Counted from the first letter of the stretch, positions 22,250 through 32,999 are shown. The stretch is 64,000 bases of DNA from Mantis religiosa (GCA_030765055.1 CM060950.1:21427903-21491902), one strand, 5' to 3'. Numbers and translations are program-made. Notes: generated from the letters alone by a model not told the origin.

Positions 22250-22620
22250 CAAAGCTCGACTGAGAAATTACTTTTGAAAACAAACCTGTACCGTGTTTCT
22301 ATTGTGCTCTTTGACTCTGGTTTTTAGGTTTCTTTTAGTTTGACCTATGTAGCATTTTTTACAATTCTTAGATAAGTCAAACTAAAAGAAATCTAGAAAC
22401 CAGGGTCAAAGAGCTTTTAAGAAACTTTAAAATGAAACAAGAACATAAGTCAGAAGCAGCATTTCATTTCTGGATGAAAACCATGACATTGACCCAAATC
22501 CAAAATTGCTAAAAGGAGGATACACTAAACTCAACTGACAACAAGGGAGAACATATTCATAAGGACCGAGTAATGAACTTTGAAATCCCTCCAGTAGATA
22601 ATTTGACAAAGTTCATAGTT
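22250..22620. mobile_element. Head-to-head PLE remnant
   Basis: The arm at 22308-22343 is the reverse complement of 22374-22410 (ttttagtttgac against gtcaaactaaaa). The left side codes on minus and the right side on plus for the end of a GIY-YIG domain; the plus part then gives VMNFEIPPVDN near 22570, the usual C-terminal PLE signature. Decayed by stops. Confidence 0.55.
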
Positions 22621-22769
22621 CCACTGCCAAAGAGAAGAGAGCAAACAGACATGGTTGGATAGAGGTTGAAAATGGAGGCGACGGCTTGCGTAAGTAGTCC
22701 CTCAATAACAGGAAAATGTAAGTGACCAAGTGTCAAAAAACCGATTACAAATAGTTTTTTCAATTTATT

Positions 22770-23578
22770 GTTGGTATTATACTTGTTATAGCAATCCTCC
22801 TGCTGGGAAGTTACATTTTGTTTTAATTTTGAACAAAAGTAGAAAACAACTGCATCCTATTTTGATCTAGTCTCCATGCAGTTAAACACACATCCTCCGG
22901 CACGAAAGGCATTCATCCATTTCTCTGAAAAGATCTGATGTTTGCACTTGCATAACTTTCTTATCTTGTACAAACTGTTCTTACAAATGCTTAGATTTCT
23001 ATTTTATGTTAATTGAGATAAACATTTGGAAAAATTATTTTATTAATAATTTTCTTGTAGGCGCTAAGAGAATATGGGAATCTAGTAAGTAGGCTTTAAG
23101 CAAAATTCAGGATCTTTTAAGAGCTGTTTGCACTGTGATGGCTTCAAAGTTCCATTCTCTTTGGATGGCTAAGAGATCAAAGAAGAAATAGCATATTCCT
23201 ATATGAGAAAAGGTTAAGCATTGGAAAATTCAAGCAAATAAGGAATATCGGAGAAATGATTCAATTCCAAAAAATTGTCTTTGTTGTAAATAATTTTTAA
23301 AGAGAACTGTATTTTTTGTATAGCAAGATTTGGTCTTATCTCCCATCGTGTACCAATTGTGCTCAAGTCATTCAGAATGAAAAGTACTTTTGAGGACATT
23401 CCCAGAAAATTCAAAATATACATTTTATTTGTCATGAAAATATCTTAAATATGCATATTTTAATTTAAATCATAAAATATATTTTTGAGAAATCAATATT
23501 TTCAAAAAATGTTATGTGTAAAGAGTAATTTTTAATAGGGGGATTTTGTTGAAAATCTTTGTCACTTCTTCGGCAAAT
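22770..23578. other. No recognisable feature
   Basis: AT-rich with no recognised gene or repeat. Confidence 0.45.
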
Positions 23579-24269
23579 AATAAACTTGATTCCTTTCTTG
23601 GAAGCGTTGAAAACAGTGTTGTTATGATAAATTAACTTTAACAGAGGCAAAGCCTCTGAAACATGTTCCGGAAAAATTTAAAAGTAAGCGTTGTCTAGTG
23701 TCTTTAATCGACTCTCTTTAAAGTTAATGTATCATAACAACACTGTTTTCAACACTTCCAAGAAAGGAATTGCAATATTGGGCTAAGAAGTCTTCAAGAA
23801 GTGAAAAAAACGATGATAGAGGCAAAGCCTCTGAAACATGTTCCGGAAAAATTTAAAAGTAAGTGTTGTCTAGTGTCTTTAATCGACTCTCTTTAAAGTT
23901 AATTTATCATAACAACGCTGTTTTCAACACTTCCAAGAAAGGAATTGCAATATTGGGCTAACAAGTCTTCAAGAAGTGAAAAAAATCGATGATAGAGGCA
24001 AAGCCTCTGAAACATGTTCCGGAAAAATTTAAAAGTAAGTGTTGTCTAGTGTCTTTAATCGACTCTCTTTAAAGTTAATTTATCATAACAACACTGTTTT
24101 CAACACTTCCAAGAAAGGAATTGCAATATTGGGCTAACAAGTCTTCAAGAAGTGAAAAAAATACGATGATAGAGGCAAAGCCTCTGAAACATGTTCCGGA
24201 AAAATTTAAAAGTAAGTGTTGTCTAGTGTCTTTAATCGACTCTCTTTAAAGTTAATTAATAAACTTGAT
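23579..24269 (+). mobile_element. Retrozyme-like tandem array with 12 bp TSD
   Basis: Direct repeats AATAAACTTGAT at 23579-23590 and 24258-24269 bracket 667 bp. Inside, a short inverted partial unit (about 23591-23641) is followed by three full and one partial direct units of about 176 bp; the motif agaggcaaagcctctg recurs at 23643, 23818, 23994 and 24171. Each unit carries a hammerhead-like block: a 6-bp stem II AGAGGC/GCCTCT, then GAAACATGTTCCGG. There is no coding sequence. Known animal retrozymes are short tandem hammerhead repeats thought to move with PLE machinery, and this fits that pattern. In these units the first core block is CGATGA-like rather than CUGAUGA, so the ribozymes are probably dead. 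Confidence 0.6.
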
Positions 24270-24338
24270 ACTAAGTTTGGTTGTATTTACTTAAGGTGAG
24301 TCAGTAGTAATAACACTAACCACTTTTTTAATCTCTGT

Positions 24339-24373
24339 TAACAAGTTTTGGGAATATGTGTTCCCATCTTCAG
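24339..24373 (-). ncRNA. Hammerhead-like motif
   Basis: CTGAAGA core, one extra T, stem II GGGAA/TTCCC, then AAAACTTGTT. The G12 position is A, so activity is doubtful. Confidence 0.4.
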
Positions 24374-24596
24374 GATCTGTCCGACTGACTCATGTTATTG
24401 TTTCTGCTGTGGTGGTTGTCTCTAGTGATGGTGAAATGTATTTCCAGAGGGTACTTGGTGGTGATAAATCAAAGTTCATTAACTGTTTATGTTTCAAAAT
24501 GAATATCTTTTCCCATATGAAGTACATTTCACAACCACATGATGCTGCCATTTTAGACAACCTCCACAACAGAAACAACACGAGTCAGTCGGACAC

Positions 24597-24636
24597 GTTC
24601 TGAAGATGGGAACACATGTTCCCAAAACATATTAAC
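24597..24636 (+). ncRNA. Hammerhead-like motif with stem I
   Basis: GTT at 24597-24599 can pair with AAC at 24634-24636 (stem I). The core CTGAAGA is followed by an extra T and a perfect GGGAACA/TGTTCCC stem II. The second core block is AAAAC instead of GAAAC, a damaging G12 change. Confidence 0.5.
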
Positions 24637-24690
24637 AAAGTTAAAAAAAATGATGTTAATGTTACTAGTACCGACTCATCTTAAATACAT

Positions 24691-25129
24691 CTTAAAACAT
24701 CACTGTTTCTAGCTGCTTCCAATTTGTAAACTGAGTTTGGTATTGAAACAACTTTTCATTTTTAAGTTAAGCTGATCACAGACACACCCATGATCATTTT
24801 GTTAAAACTTCTGTCTTTTGATTTAGGAAGCCTAATGAAAGACGTTCTTCCAGCAAAATCTTAATACCAAAATATTTAGGTAGAATGCATTACTTCCCCT
24901 ACTTATTGTAAGTATGTAGTAGAGAAAGTAAAAAAAAGAAGCCAGCAATGCAGAGTATATGATTAGAGAGACAGAATTTGATCTCGATTTTGAAAATTGA
25001 AAAAGATGGGTAAATAATAAGCAGACTCATTCCTCACTCTTTTGGCTGTGGAGGATACTTTTATTGTTAATTTCCACTGAACATCATAAAAAGAGAATTA
25101 ATTTTAAACAAATTAAAATAAAAATAATA
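24691..25129. other. No recognisable feature
   Basis: AT-rich spacer between PLE fragments. Confidence 0.45.
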
Positions 25130-25660
25130 AGATTTAATTTACTTCAGGTGCGTCGGTACTACTAACACTTAACATAATTTCTTTTTATTTATGTTTACAA
25201 AATCAATTGCTGCGATTGTAATAAAGTATGCATAGGTAAAACAAAAAGAAATCTGGAATATATGAGATGCTTAAAATATAAACAAATGGACAAATCTGCA
25301 GTTGCACACCATTTCTGGATAGATAACAACAACACATCAAACCAAACATTACACTAAGCAAACTGACCAGTCATGCAGCAGAATTCGTCACATGGGAAAA
25401 CATCATCATTTTGGAACACAAACAACAGTTAATGTTTAAATTATAGATGAGTCGTATATTTATTCGCTTCACTGTGGTGTTCCAATACAGTTAAATTTCG
25501 ATAACAGTTTATGAATTTTACCATCACCAAGTACCCTCTGGAAGTACATTTCATCACCACATGATGCCACCATTATAGATGACCACACAACAGAAAGAAC
25601 ACCATAGATCAGTTGGATGTATTTTGAAGATGGAAATGCATGTTCCTGAAACATGTTAAC
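25130..25660 (+). mobile_element. PLE debris: GIY-YIG remnant and two 3' ends
   Basis: 25195-25340 encodes a worn GIY-YIG segment on plus (CNKVCIGKTKRNLEY and AVAHHFWI). 25441-25503 matches the 3' tail of the 3.0 kb PLE family (tcgcttcactgtggtgttcc). 25505-25660 is a third fragment that ends in a hammerhead-like motif at 25624-25657. Confidence 0.6.
25624..25657 (+). ncRNA. Hammerhead-like motif, degenerate
   Basis: TTGAAGA stands in place of CTGANGA, followed by an extra T, a GGAA-type stem II and an intact GAAACATGTT block. Confidence 0.4.
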
Positions 25661-25867
25661 ATAGAATAAAATAATATTTGCAATTTCTCAGTCTTTTCCC
25701 TCCAAATCCAGTGCCCAAATTCAACAGAAGAAGGTTAACATTGGGGAATAAAGAAGCTATATCACAATACTGCTTTATTACATGTCTAAGTTTAAGTAAT
25801 TCTCGGGCATTTGCCAGGGATAGTATGCAGGAACAAACATTTCTCAATTCTTTTTTAAATCTTAAAC
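25661..25867. other. AT-rich spacer
   Basis: No recognised feature before the monomeric insertion. Confidence 0.4.
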
Positions 25868-26064
25868 AATCTATAGGTTCCTTTCTTGGAAGTGTTCATA
25901 ACAGTGTTGTTATGATAAATTAAATTTAAAAGGAGTCGATTAATGACACTAAACAACACTTACTTTTAAATTTTTCCGGAACATGTTTCAGAGACTGCCT
26001 CTATCCTCAACCGGGCATCAACTGTCGTGTCATTAATCGACTCCCTTTAAATTTAATCTATAGG
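25868..26064 (-). mobile_element. Monomeric 177 bp hammerhead element with 10 bp TSD
   Basis: AATCTATAGG at 25868-25877 and 26055-26064 flanks 177 bp that shares about 130 bp with the tandem unit at 23643-24257, in reverse orientation. It has no coding capacity. Internal inverted repeats (gtcgattaatgacac and gtgtcattaatcgac on the minus strand) surround a hammerhead-like motif. It reads as a single-unit insertion of the same non-coding family. Confidence 0.65.
25976..26014 (-). ncRNA. Hammerhead-like ribozyme with full three-stem fold
   Basis: On the minus strand: stem I CCGG/CCGG (both flanks exact), core TTGAGGA (C3 changed to T), extra T, stem II AGAG/CTCT, then GAAAC AT GTT, giving a 2-bp stem III and a GUU cleavage triplet. 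Only the C3 position departs from the consensus core. Confidence 0.6.
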
Positions 26065-26789
26065 TTTACACAATTTTAGGCTAAAACTGCATAGATGTTA
26101 TGTACTTGTATGGCGGAGTAGCAGGAGCCTTCTGATAAAGCCTTCTGATGGTCTATGCAAGTTATTTTTGTGTCTAGTATTTTGATTGTGTACCAGAAAA
26201 TTAAATTAATAGTTTCATGGTTATCAACTATATGAGACATAACTGAATATATGTGTTGACCTGTGGGTGTCAGAATACCCATTTTCTTGAACCATGGCCT
26301 ACATGACAATACAGATGTTAAAACTAAGATTCTATAATAATTACTTAATATTTTATCATCCATGTATTGCATACAAATATTTTTAAATGAAAATTCTACC
26401 CTATTATTGATTTTAAGATTGAAATCTAAAACATGATCAAACATCACCATATACAGAACTTTGTAACAGTGTTGGAAATTAATGCTTTTAATGGTTTTAT
26501 GATTTTCTAGTGTTTTGTGTAAGACAACCATGGTTTCAGTAATGAATGTTGTTAATTTCAGCTCTAATTACAACTGCGATTTTGTTAGGACTCTACTGGA
26601 TAAGGTGTATGTTTCCATTCTGCTTGAAGTGTAGCCTAAAGATTTGCCAGTGAGTCAGGGAATCAACTCTTGGTATGCCTCTCAAGCTTGCCTCATGCAC
26701 TTCTATTGAATTCAGCAAGAATCTCCTTGATGAAATAAAAATATGTTCTTTGCTTTTGATGCTGTCAATTGCCAAGCTCATATCAATGC
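26065..26789. other. No recognisable feature
   Basis: AT-rich. A 151-codon minus frame (26076-26531) has no recognisable domain and lacks compositional support. Possibly old PLE reverse transcriptase sequence, but no motif can be pointed to. Confidence 0.35.
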
Positions 26790-26935
26790 ACCGGTGTGGG
26801 AATTTTGTCCTACAGGACTTTTTTATATGCAGTAAATCTAGTGACTATAGGTTGTCACTTTTAAGCAAACTTAAACCCACAACTTTGGGATTAGTAGTTC
26901 ATAATCTGACCAATTGAGCCACTCAGACTGATATC
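26790..26935 (-). mobile_element. Faint tRNA-derived SINE relic
   Basis: The minus strand shows an A-box-like gtggctcaattggtcag and a weak B box (gtgggtttaagtttg). Body and tail cannot be delimited. Confidence 0.35.
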
Positions 26936-27592
26936 TGCTTGCTCTGTTGAAGAGTTGTTCTTGCTGAACACTAGTTTCGTTCTTTCTTCATTCCGGATTA
27001 CTGTTCAAAGTAATATTGAACTTCCATTAAAATAAGGCATATTCCAAAATATTAATGTGGATTTTCAAGAAAATTCCTTAGCCCCGAACTATCCTTTACA
27101 TGGAAAATTTATCATTTTTTTTATTTTATCAAAAGTGGATCAAACATATTATATAAATACCACATATTTAAAACACTATATTATTAAGAAACTTGAAGAA
27201 ATCTTTAAAAAATTTAAAATAAAAAATGGTAATGCATTTTGGTATACAAGGATGCACAAGTTGCAACTAATTAAATGTCATAATAAACAGTTAATCCTTA
27301 ACTCCTTACAAATTAATATTATTTTCCATGTTACATAAATCAAAAGAAATAGATAAAAGTGTACTACCCAAGAAATATAAGTCTCTTTAAACATTGGCAT
27401 TAGCCACTTGCGGAATATTCATTATTATTGATTTGAACTTTTCAGCATTGTAACAGACACAACTGATCTCTCGAACTGAAACCAACTGAGTTGTAAATCA
27501 CAACTGAACTAAATTCAGTGCTGTCCACTGAATTCATTGGCAACTATTCACTCAATGACTTCTGTTAGTTTAACTGTCCTCTTTTGTTCTGT
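26936..27592. other. No recognisable feature
   Basis: AT-rich. The 93-codon frame at 27057-27338 is lysine/isoleucine-rich and unrecognised. Confidence 0.4.
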
Positions 27593-27709
27593 TCTAGACG
27601 TTCTTGGGCTTCGAGCCGGGTCAGAAGATGTGAAGATGGAAGAGATGCAGGCTCCCACAATGTCAATGTCACATCTTCTGACCTGGCTCGAAGCCCGAGA
27701 ACGTCTAGA
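27593..27709. repeat. Near-perfect palindrome, 41 bp arms
   Basis: 27593-27633 is the reverse complement of 27669-27709 at all but about two positions, with a 35 bp spacer. The arms are GC-richer than the surroundings. No TSD was seen. Confidence 0.8.
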
Positions 27710-28135
27710 ACATGTATGCCGCCAGGAAAGATTCAGCTCATATTTCATGCCGTCTCTTAGTTCAACTTGACTGACACCAAGACTAACTTCACTGAACTCA
27801 ATCGACCCCTGTTGTCCAACAGTTGGCTCCTTATTTGGGGCCTGAACACAAAGTGGAAAAATGCTCTTGAAAGGGAAGCTCCTGGTACCTGCCAAAAGGA
27901 TTTTTCTGAAGAGTAATTACCTGAATTACAAGGAGATGACACATAATGAGCTTGTTATGTGGGCCTTTGTTCAGTCAAGAGGACCAACATCAATGCAGGT
28001 AGCTGACCAGATCCATTATACTTTCAGTAATAGCTGCAGTGACAAAATTTTTATTTATCTTTTTAGTATTTTAGTTAATTGATGAAAATTAATCATTTCT
28101 CCACACTAGCCATATATAGGCTAAAGTTTCTGATG
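27710..28135. other. No recognisable feature
   Basis: No coding or repeat evidence. Confidence 0.4.
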
Positions 28136-28251
28136 GATAGAGTCAACATGAAAAATTCAATGCCATGGCCGGGATTTGAATCACGGATCAACCAGGAGAT
28201 CCATGGTTCAAATCCTGGTCATGGCATTGAATTTTTCATGTTGACTCTATC
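28136..28251. repeat. Palindromic tRNA-like repeat, 54 bp arms
   Basis: The arms at 28136-28189 and 28198-28251 are near-exact reverse complements with an 8 bp spacer. Each arm carries the T-arm/B-box half of the tRNA-like family of 6741-7186 and the conserved flank tgaaaaattcaatgcca. It is a minimal form of the foldback at 10306-10931. Confidence 0.75.
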
Positions 28252-28305
28252 TCTTTAGTGCTGTCACTATTCAGTTGTTTCTTAAAATGTCATGGAAGCA
28301 CTCTG

Positions 28306-28391
28306 GAATGTCATTAATCATAGCAAACCACTTTTATTCATTTGATTGGAATGTCAATCATATAGCAAACCAGTTTTATTCATTTGACTTG
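28306..28391 (+). repeat. Tandem duplication, 43 bp period
   Basis: Two diverged copies of a segment that includes tagcaaacca and ttttattcatttga sit side by side. Confidence 0.7.
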
Positions 28392-30109
28392 CTTCAGTTT
28401 CCCGTATCTAGTGTACCTACTATGATATGCATAATGAAACTAATTCTGCAAATATTTCTCTCAATTAACAAGAAGTAGATTATAAAATATGCCTTTGTAG
28501 GAATAGTTTGTAGAAACTAAAATAATAAATGATAGTAGCTAAAGATAGTCAGTTGAATGTAATTCATCAGAATTTGTATCATTTCTTATGTCATTTAAAG
28601 CAACATAACACTGTTTTATTGCAGGCAGCCTCAACTTAATGTACTGTGATGTCATACACATTTGCCCTATGCCCGAGTGTGTATAAGTGGGCAGATATGA
28701 TGGTCAACAGGATAGAAAGACAGCCAGTGGCAGAATAACTAAGATTTGCAATATCAGAACCATAGAACGTCTCTGTTTCTATACTTCATAAATCTTCACT
28801 GCACGTTAGTTACACACATCTACTACTTAAATAATCAACTGTAACATAATGCCCGCTTGCTAACACATGCTGGTGTCACCCACTGCCTGTATTTCCATGA
28901 GTTGCGGCTGCCTGTTTTATTGCATCAGTTGTGATTAATACTTGTATTTTCAACAACACATGGAATTACTGAGTTTTCAGCAAAGATTTTTAATAAGCAG
29001 GTTGAAGTATCCTTAGTATAAAATACTGGGAATTTTTAAACTAAATATTTGAAAAACATCACAGATGGAGTGCATCAGTACATATGCATCTGAACTGGAC
29101 ACTTGGGAGAAAATCATTATAAAACACAAAAATGTGATGTTAAACAGTCTTGTGTTTTTCTTTCCACTTCTATTATTTTTGTACAGCCTTGAAAACTATT
29201 CTTACAAACCTTATTTTATATCTAGTTCATCTTAACCAAGATAAATGGTTGACCTTGAAATGTATTAAAAAGTGTAAACCAATAACAATGGATACTCCAG
29301 AAATGGCTGTTGCAACAAAACGTTATTTGCAATAAATTTTGTGATTATTTACATTTTTAGTTTAGTATTTCTGATAAAATCTGGACATTGAATTTTTGGG
29401 TGGAATGTAATACCTCCATCAACTGTCACTTGTTGGTGTTGGGCACTTTTTAGGTGCATCACTGCTTACTGCAATTTGCAAAAGTTTGATTGGGATTTTG
29501 CTTGCCTCCCTCTGGGATAGTGTCAGGGTTTGTATTGTGCCGAATGGCACAGGGTGTAATTTTTCTATTTAATTGTCTAATCTCTCTATATGTGTAGCAA
29601 CGTGTTTGTCTTTTGTTTAGCTTTGATCGGTTGCGCCACAATCTCTATTGGGGAGTTCGGCTGGACCTCCTTTCTGAGCATGGTCAGTTGGGCTTCCTCT
29701 TTCTACTCAAGTGGTGCTCTGGTAGTTTTACTGTCTGACAGTTTTTTACTGTCAAGCCCTCTGGCCTTCGTTTTGCTACCTTGAGCCTTAGTCTGTTGCA
29801 AGTTTGCTTTACACATATCTGGGAGAGTTTTGAATGAGCGAGTCTTCGGTCACCCTGATTTGATCCTTATGCTTTCCACTTCACCAACTAACGTGAGACA
29901 GGGGACAGGTCAGCGATGCAGTATGAATGTGTCATCTCTCGCTTGTTTGCTGAAATGTGTAATGATGTGGTTTAGGATACTTTTGACTGCCTGCTGTAGG
30001 GTGTTAGTAAGATTTGGTGTTGCTCCATGTTTATTGAATGGAAGGCTTTCAGAGTGTGTATCTAAGAATGCTTCTGCTAGCTTCTATTACAGGTTTTTGA
30101 CGGAAGTAG
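28392..30109. other. Long stretch without recognised genes
   Basis: Only short chance frames on both strands. The part 29460-30080 is somewhat less AT-rich and may be old transposon sequence, but no motif was recognised. Confidence 0.4.
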
Positions 30110-30640
30110 AATAGAAAATAGTGGATTGCACCAGGTGAACCAACTCCAAAAAAAGGCAAAGTCAATTTTGTCAGCTAACAAGGTTATGGTGAGTGTTTTC
30201 TGGGATGCACAGGAAACTATTTTGATTGATTACTTAGAAAAGGGTAAAAGTATCACTGGTGACTACTGTGCAAGCTTACTACAATGTTTGAGTGATGAGG
30301 TGAAAAGAAAAAGACCTTATTTGGCAAAGAAAAAATCTTGTTTCTTCACGACAGTGCACCAGCCCATCGTTCAGTCATTGCAGTGGGAAAAATGTGCGAA
30401 TTAAAGTTTGAATTGCTTGAACATCCAGCCTATTCACCAGATCTAGCACCCAGTGTTTACTACCTGTTCCCGAACCTCAAAAAATTTCTTGGAGGCCAAA
30501 GATTTCACAGCAACGAGGTCATTGATGCAGTAAATGAGGGCCATGATAAATCGGATGGTTTAATTAAATTAGAACACTGATATGACAAATGTATTAGCCT
30601 TTCTGGAGATTATGTTCAGAAATTTAAAAAAATGTTAAAA
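30110..30640 (+). pseudogene. mariner transposase C-terminal fragment, dead
   Basis: Two overlapping frames (30126-30404 and 30338-30580) together resemble the DD34D catalytic half of a mariner transposase. The first gives VMVSVFWDAQETILIDYL, the usual FWD block. After a frameshift near 30335 the second gives FLHDSAPAHRS (second catalytic Asp) and YSPDLAPSVYYLFPNLKKFL. Functional relatives have Asp in that last motif (PSD), and here it is Val, so the third catalytic residue is lost. The N-terminal DNA-binding half is absent. No inverted terminal repeats were identified. Confidence 0.8.
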
Positions 30641-30643
30641 TGC

Positions 30644-30645
<2 letters not shown>

Positions 30646-30682
<37 letters not shown>

Positions 30683-30683
30683 G
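30646..30683. repeat. (ATT)n microsatellite
   Basis: About 38 bp of ATT repeats directly downstream of the mariner fragment. Confidence 0.9.
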
Positions 30684-31130
30684 TGATGCCCAGGACTCAT
30701 CAGCCAACCCTCATATGTTCCATTCAACTAATGCCATACACAGTTCTTAGTAAAACTCACTATTAGATGAGGTAGACTGCCCCTGTAACTGTGTATTACC
30801 TGTTTCTTGAAACAACCTCATTATCTATTCCTAATATGTAGATTGCTTTGTAAATACTGTTCAATCTGAGATTTCATTGTACAGCATATTCGTTTATCAC
30901 AGGTTTGTCAGAGCAGTGTTTTACCATAAGTGATTAGAGCACTGTCGACAGAAATCCACATTTTCAGTTTTTTTGATAATGAAGACACCATGATTAACTT
31001 ATATGCAACTGACTGTTAGAAATTCTGAAGTTTTTCCCTTCTTTTTCTCACATGTTAAAACAGTTCATTGTTACACAAATAAAAATATTTGTTAATTAAT
31101 GTCCACTTATCTAAAGAAGTTGATGTTAAT
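30684..31130. other. No recognisable feature
   Basis: AT-rich sequence. Confidence 0.4.
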
Positions 31131-31145
31131 ACTACTTTCTTCTTT

Positions 31146-31187
31146 TTAAGATTGATTTCACAAAAATTTGCTCGCATCGTCAGTTAA
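31146..31187 (-). ncRNA. Hammerhead ribozyme candidate
   Basis: Stem I TTAA/TTAA, intact core CTGACGA, a stem II built around GCAAA/TTTGT after a few extra bases, then GAAAT CA ATC, giving a 2-bp stem III and an AUC cleavage triplet. All core positions fit the consensus. Confidence 0.55.
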
Positions 31188-31390
31188 CACACTTCGTCGT
31201 CAAGGATACTATGTTTTTTCGTATTACCAAAATTATAATATTAATAGTGAGGGGAAAAAATCTTTATTTTAAAACATAAAAATCGCATAATGAATTTTGA
31301 CATACCGGCAATTGATTCTGTTTTTAGGTTTGTTTCATCTTCAGATTTTGGTAATACAAAAAAACATAGTATCCTTGACGACGAAGTGTG

Positions 31391-31432
31391 TTAACTGACG
31401 ATGCGAGCAAATGTTTGTGAAATCGATCTTAA
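31391..31432 (+). ncRNA. Hammerhead ribozyme candidate
   Basis: Mirror of the minus-strand copy. Stem I TTAA (31391-31394) pairs with TTAA (31429-31432). Core CTGACGA and GAAAT CG ATC are intact, and stem II is slightly changed. With its partner it is the best-preserved hammerhead candidate in the window. Confidence 0.6.
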
Positions 31433-31440
31433 AGCACTTT

Positions 31441-32250
31441 AGCTTAGAATGTTTTTTAATAAACAGCTGTCATCAAATTGTGGCACTTTGTATATTTAAT
31501 GCTGCAAAGAAACAAAGCGAGCTGCTGGGCAAGCATCATAGCGAGGTAACAATTATGACAATGTTTAGGATTGACAACAATAGAAGAGAACCACAATAAT
31601 AAAACTTGCAATATTTCCTCCCTTTCTTATAAGTAATGATTATGAATGAAAATTATGAACATGTAAAGTAAATGCTAATAATATTAAAATATGTAAATTT
31701 ACATGTTATGTACCAAATATAGATATATTATTGCTCAAAATATGTAATTTGAAACTTTGGAACAAGGGTCCTCTCAGTGTATTTTGTCACCATTTTAGCT
31801 TTTCTTATGTCTACATATACAGGAACAGAATATGTGATTACATAAAATCTGGACCCTAGTGACGCATAATTGTATAATGTTATTCATAGTAGTAGTAGTA
31901 GTAGTAGTAGTTCTTAAGATGTTTTCATCTTTCTGTAGAACATTACAGACATTATATGTTTGGTGGTTGAGATAAAAAAACACAAAAGGGGAAGAAAGCA
32001 TATTTTGATGTTTAGCATATGTTGAGCTGCTCAGTGATGTGACCTAACAAACAAGGTATAAAGCTGGGAAATTATAGAAATTTGGCACTTAGCGAATATT
32101 TTGGGCATTTTTAATCCTACAAAGTACTTGATGCAGTTTGTATATTTAAACAAGTGCTAAATTCTTCTTGTATTAGCATCTGCCCATGATTAGGTTAATA
32201 GATGGAAAGTAATCATTCTGGCACACTAACCATCTGTAGGCTAAGGTTTG
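31441..32250. other. No recognisable feature apart from a short (TAG)n
   Basis: Contains a short TAG microsatellite near 31888-31911. Otherwise AT-rich. Confidence 0.45.
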
Positions 32251-32519
32251 GATAGGTAGAGTCAGACTGAAAAATCCAATGAAATAGTCGGGATTTGAAC
32301 CACAGATCTTCCAGCAGCATAATTAGTTACCACAAACTGTTTCTATCTCATAGTCCTTAGTGGTTTACCAGAAAAAATATGAGTAGTTGGAGAATTTAAT
32401 GTCATGCTGGCATGTTGGCCATGGTAGCTCAATGGTTAAGAGCAACTGGATGGAGACTGGGAGATCTGTAGTTATAATTCTGGCTATGGCATTAATATTT
32501 TCAGTTTGACTACCTATCT
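32251..32519. repeat. Foldback tRNA-like repeat
   Basis: The left arm (32251-32312) and right arm (32456-32519) are imperfect reverse complements carrying the tRNA-like family. The right side keeps an A box (tagctcaatggttaagagc). Between them lies the body segment seen at 7000-7060 and 33100-33200. Confidence 0.65.
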
Positions 32520-32999
32520 GTTCATGATTTGCCTCTAATATACATTTTAGCAAGAATTAAGGAAACTTCTAGGAAATGTACATACATTTTTATCGAACAA
32601 AATATTGTCACCAATTAGTTTAATTAATTGGAGAAATATATATATATAACTATTATGGACACAATTTTACCATGTAAAAGAACATGTGAAAAAAATCCTC
32701 CCACCTAAACTACTTTTTAAACATGACTATACCAAAAATGGCTTCATTGATTTTGATTATAATATAATAAATTTCGTTAATAAAGTTCCTCACACATCCG
32801 TGTGCATGGGTGTGGGTATGTGCATATCTGTGTGTGTGCGAACATAGTATAACTTAAAAATGGAAAGTCAGTTAAATACAAAACCTGGTATTATACAAAT
32901 ATAACTATTTGTAAGAAAACACTTATCTTAAGAAAATGATGTCAATTTTTCTTATTAGTTGAATTAGTTGAAATCGATTTCACGAACCCTTAGCCTACA
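32520..32999. other. No recognisable feature
   Basis: AT-rich with short TA and TG runs. Confidence 0.4.

Larger units (their letters stand above)
24290..24690. mobile_element. Head-to-head PLE 3'-end pair
   Basis: The arms at about 24330-24437 (minus-coding) and 24525-24640 (plus-coding) are imperfect reverse complements (gtgttcccatcttcagga against tctgaagatgggaacac). Across the centre the minus strand encodes WEKIFILKHKQLMNFDLSPP, a PLE C-terminal signature. Confidence 0.65.
31131..31440. mobile_element. Head-to-head PLE 3'-end pair with two hammerhead motifs
   Basis: The left arm (about 31146-31230, minus) is a near-exact reverse complement of the right arm (about 31346-31432, plus). The spacer encodes, on plus, the typical PLE C-terminus (KHKNRIMNFDIPAIDS), which runs into the right-hand motif region. 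Confidence 0.75.

Noticed and set aside
23579..24269. CRISPR-like array or ordinary satellite
   Set aside because: Units are 176 bp without spacers, there are only 3.5 of them, and a 12 bp TSD encloses the block.
26076..26531. 151-codon minus frame as a gene
   Set aside because: No recognisable domain, and it lies in PLE-rich debris.
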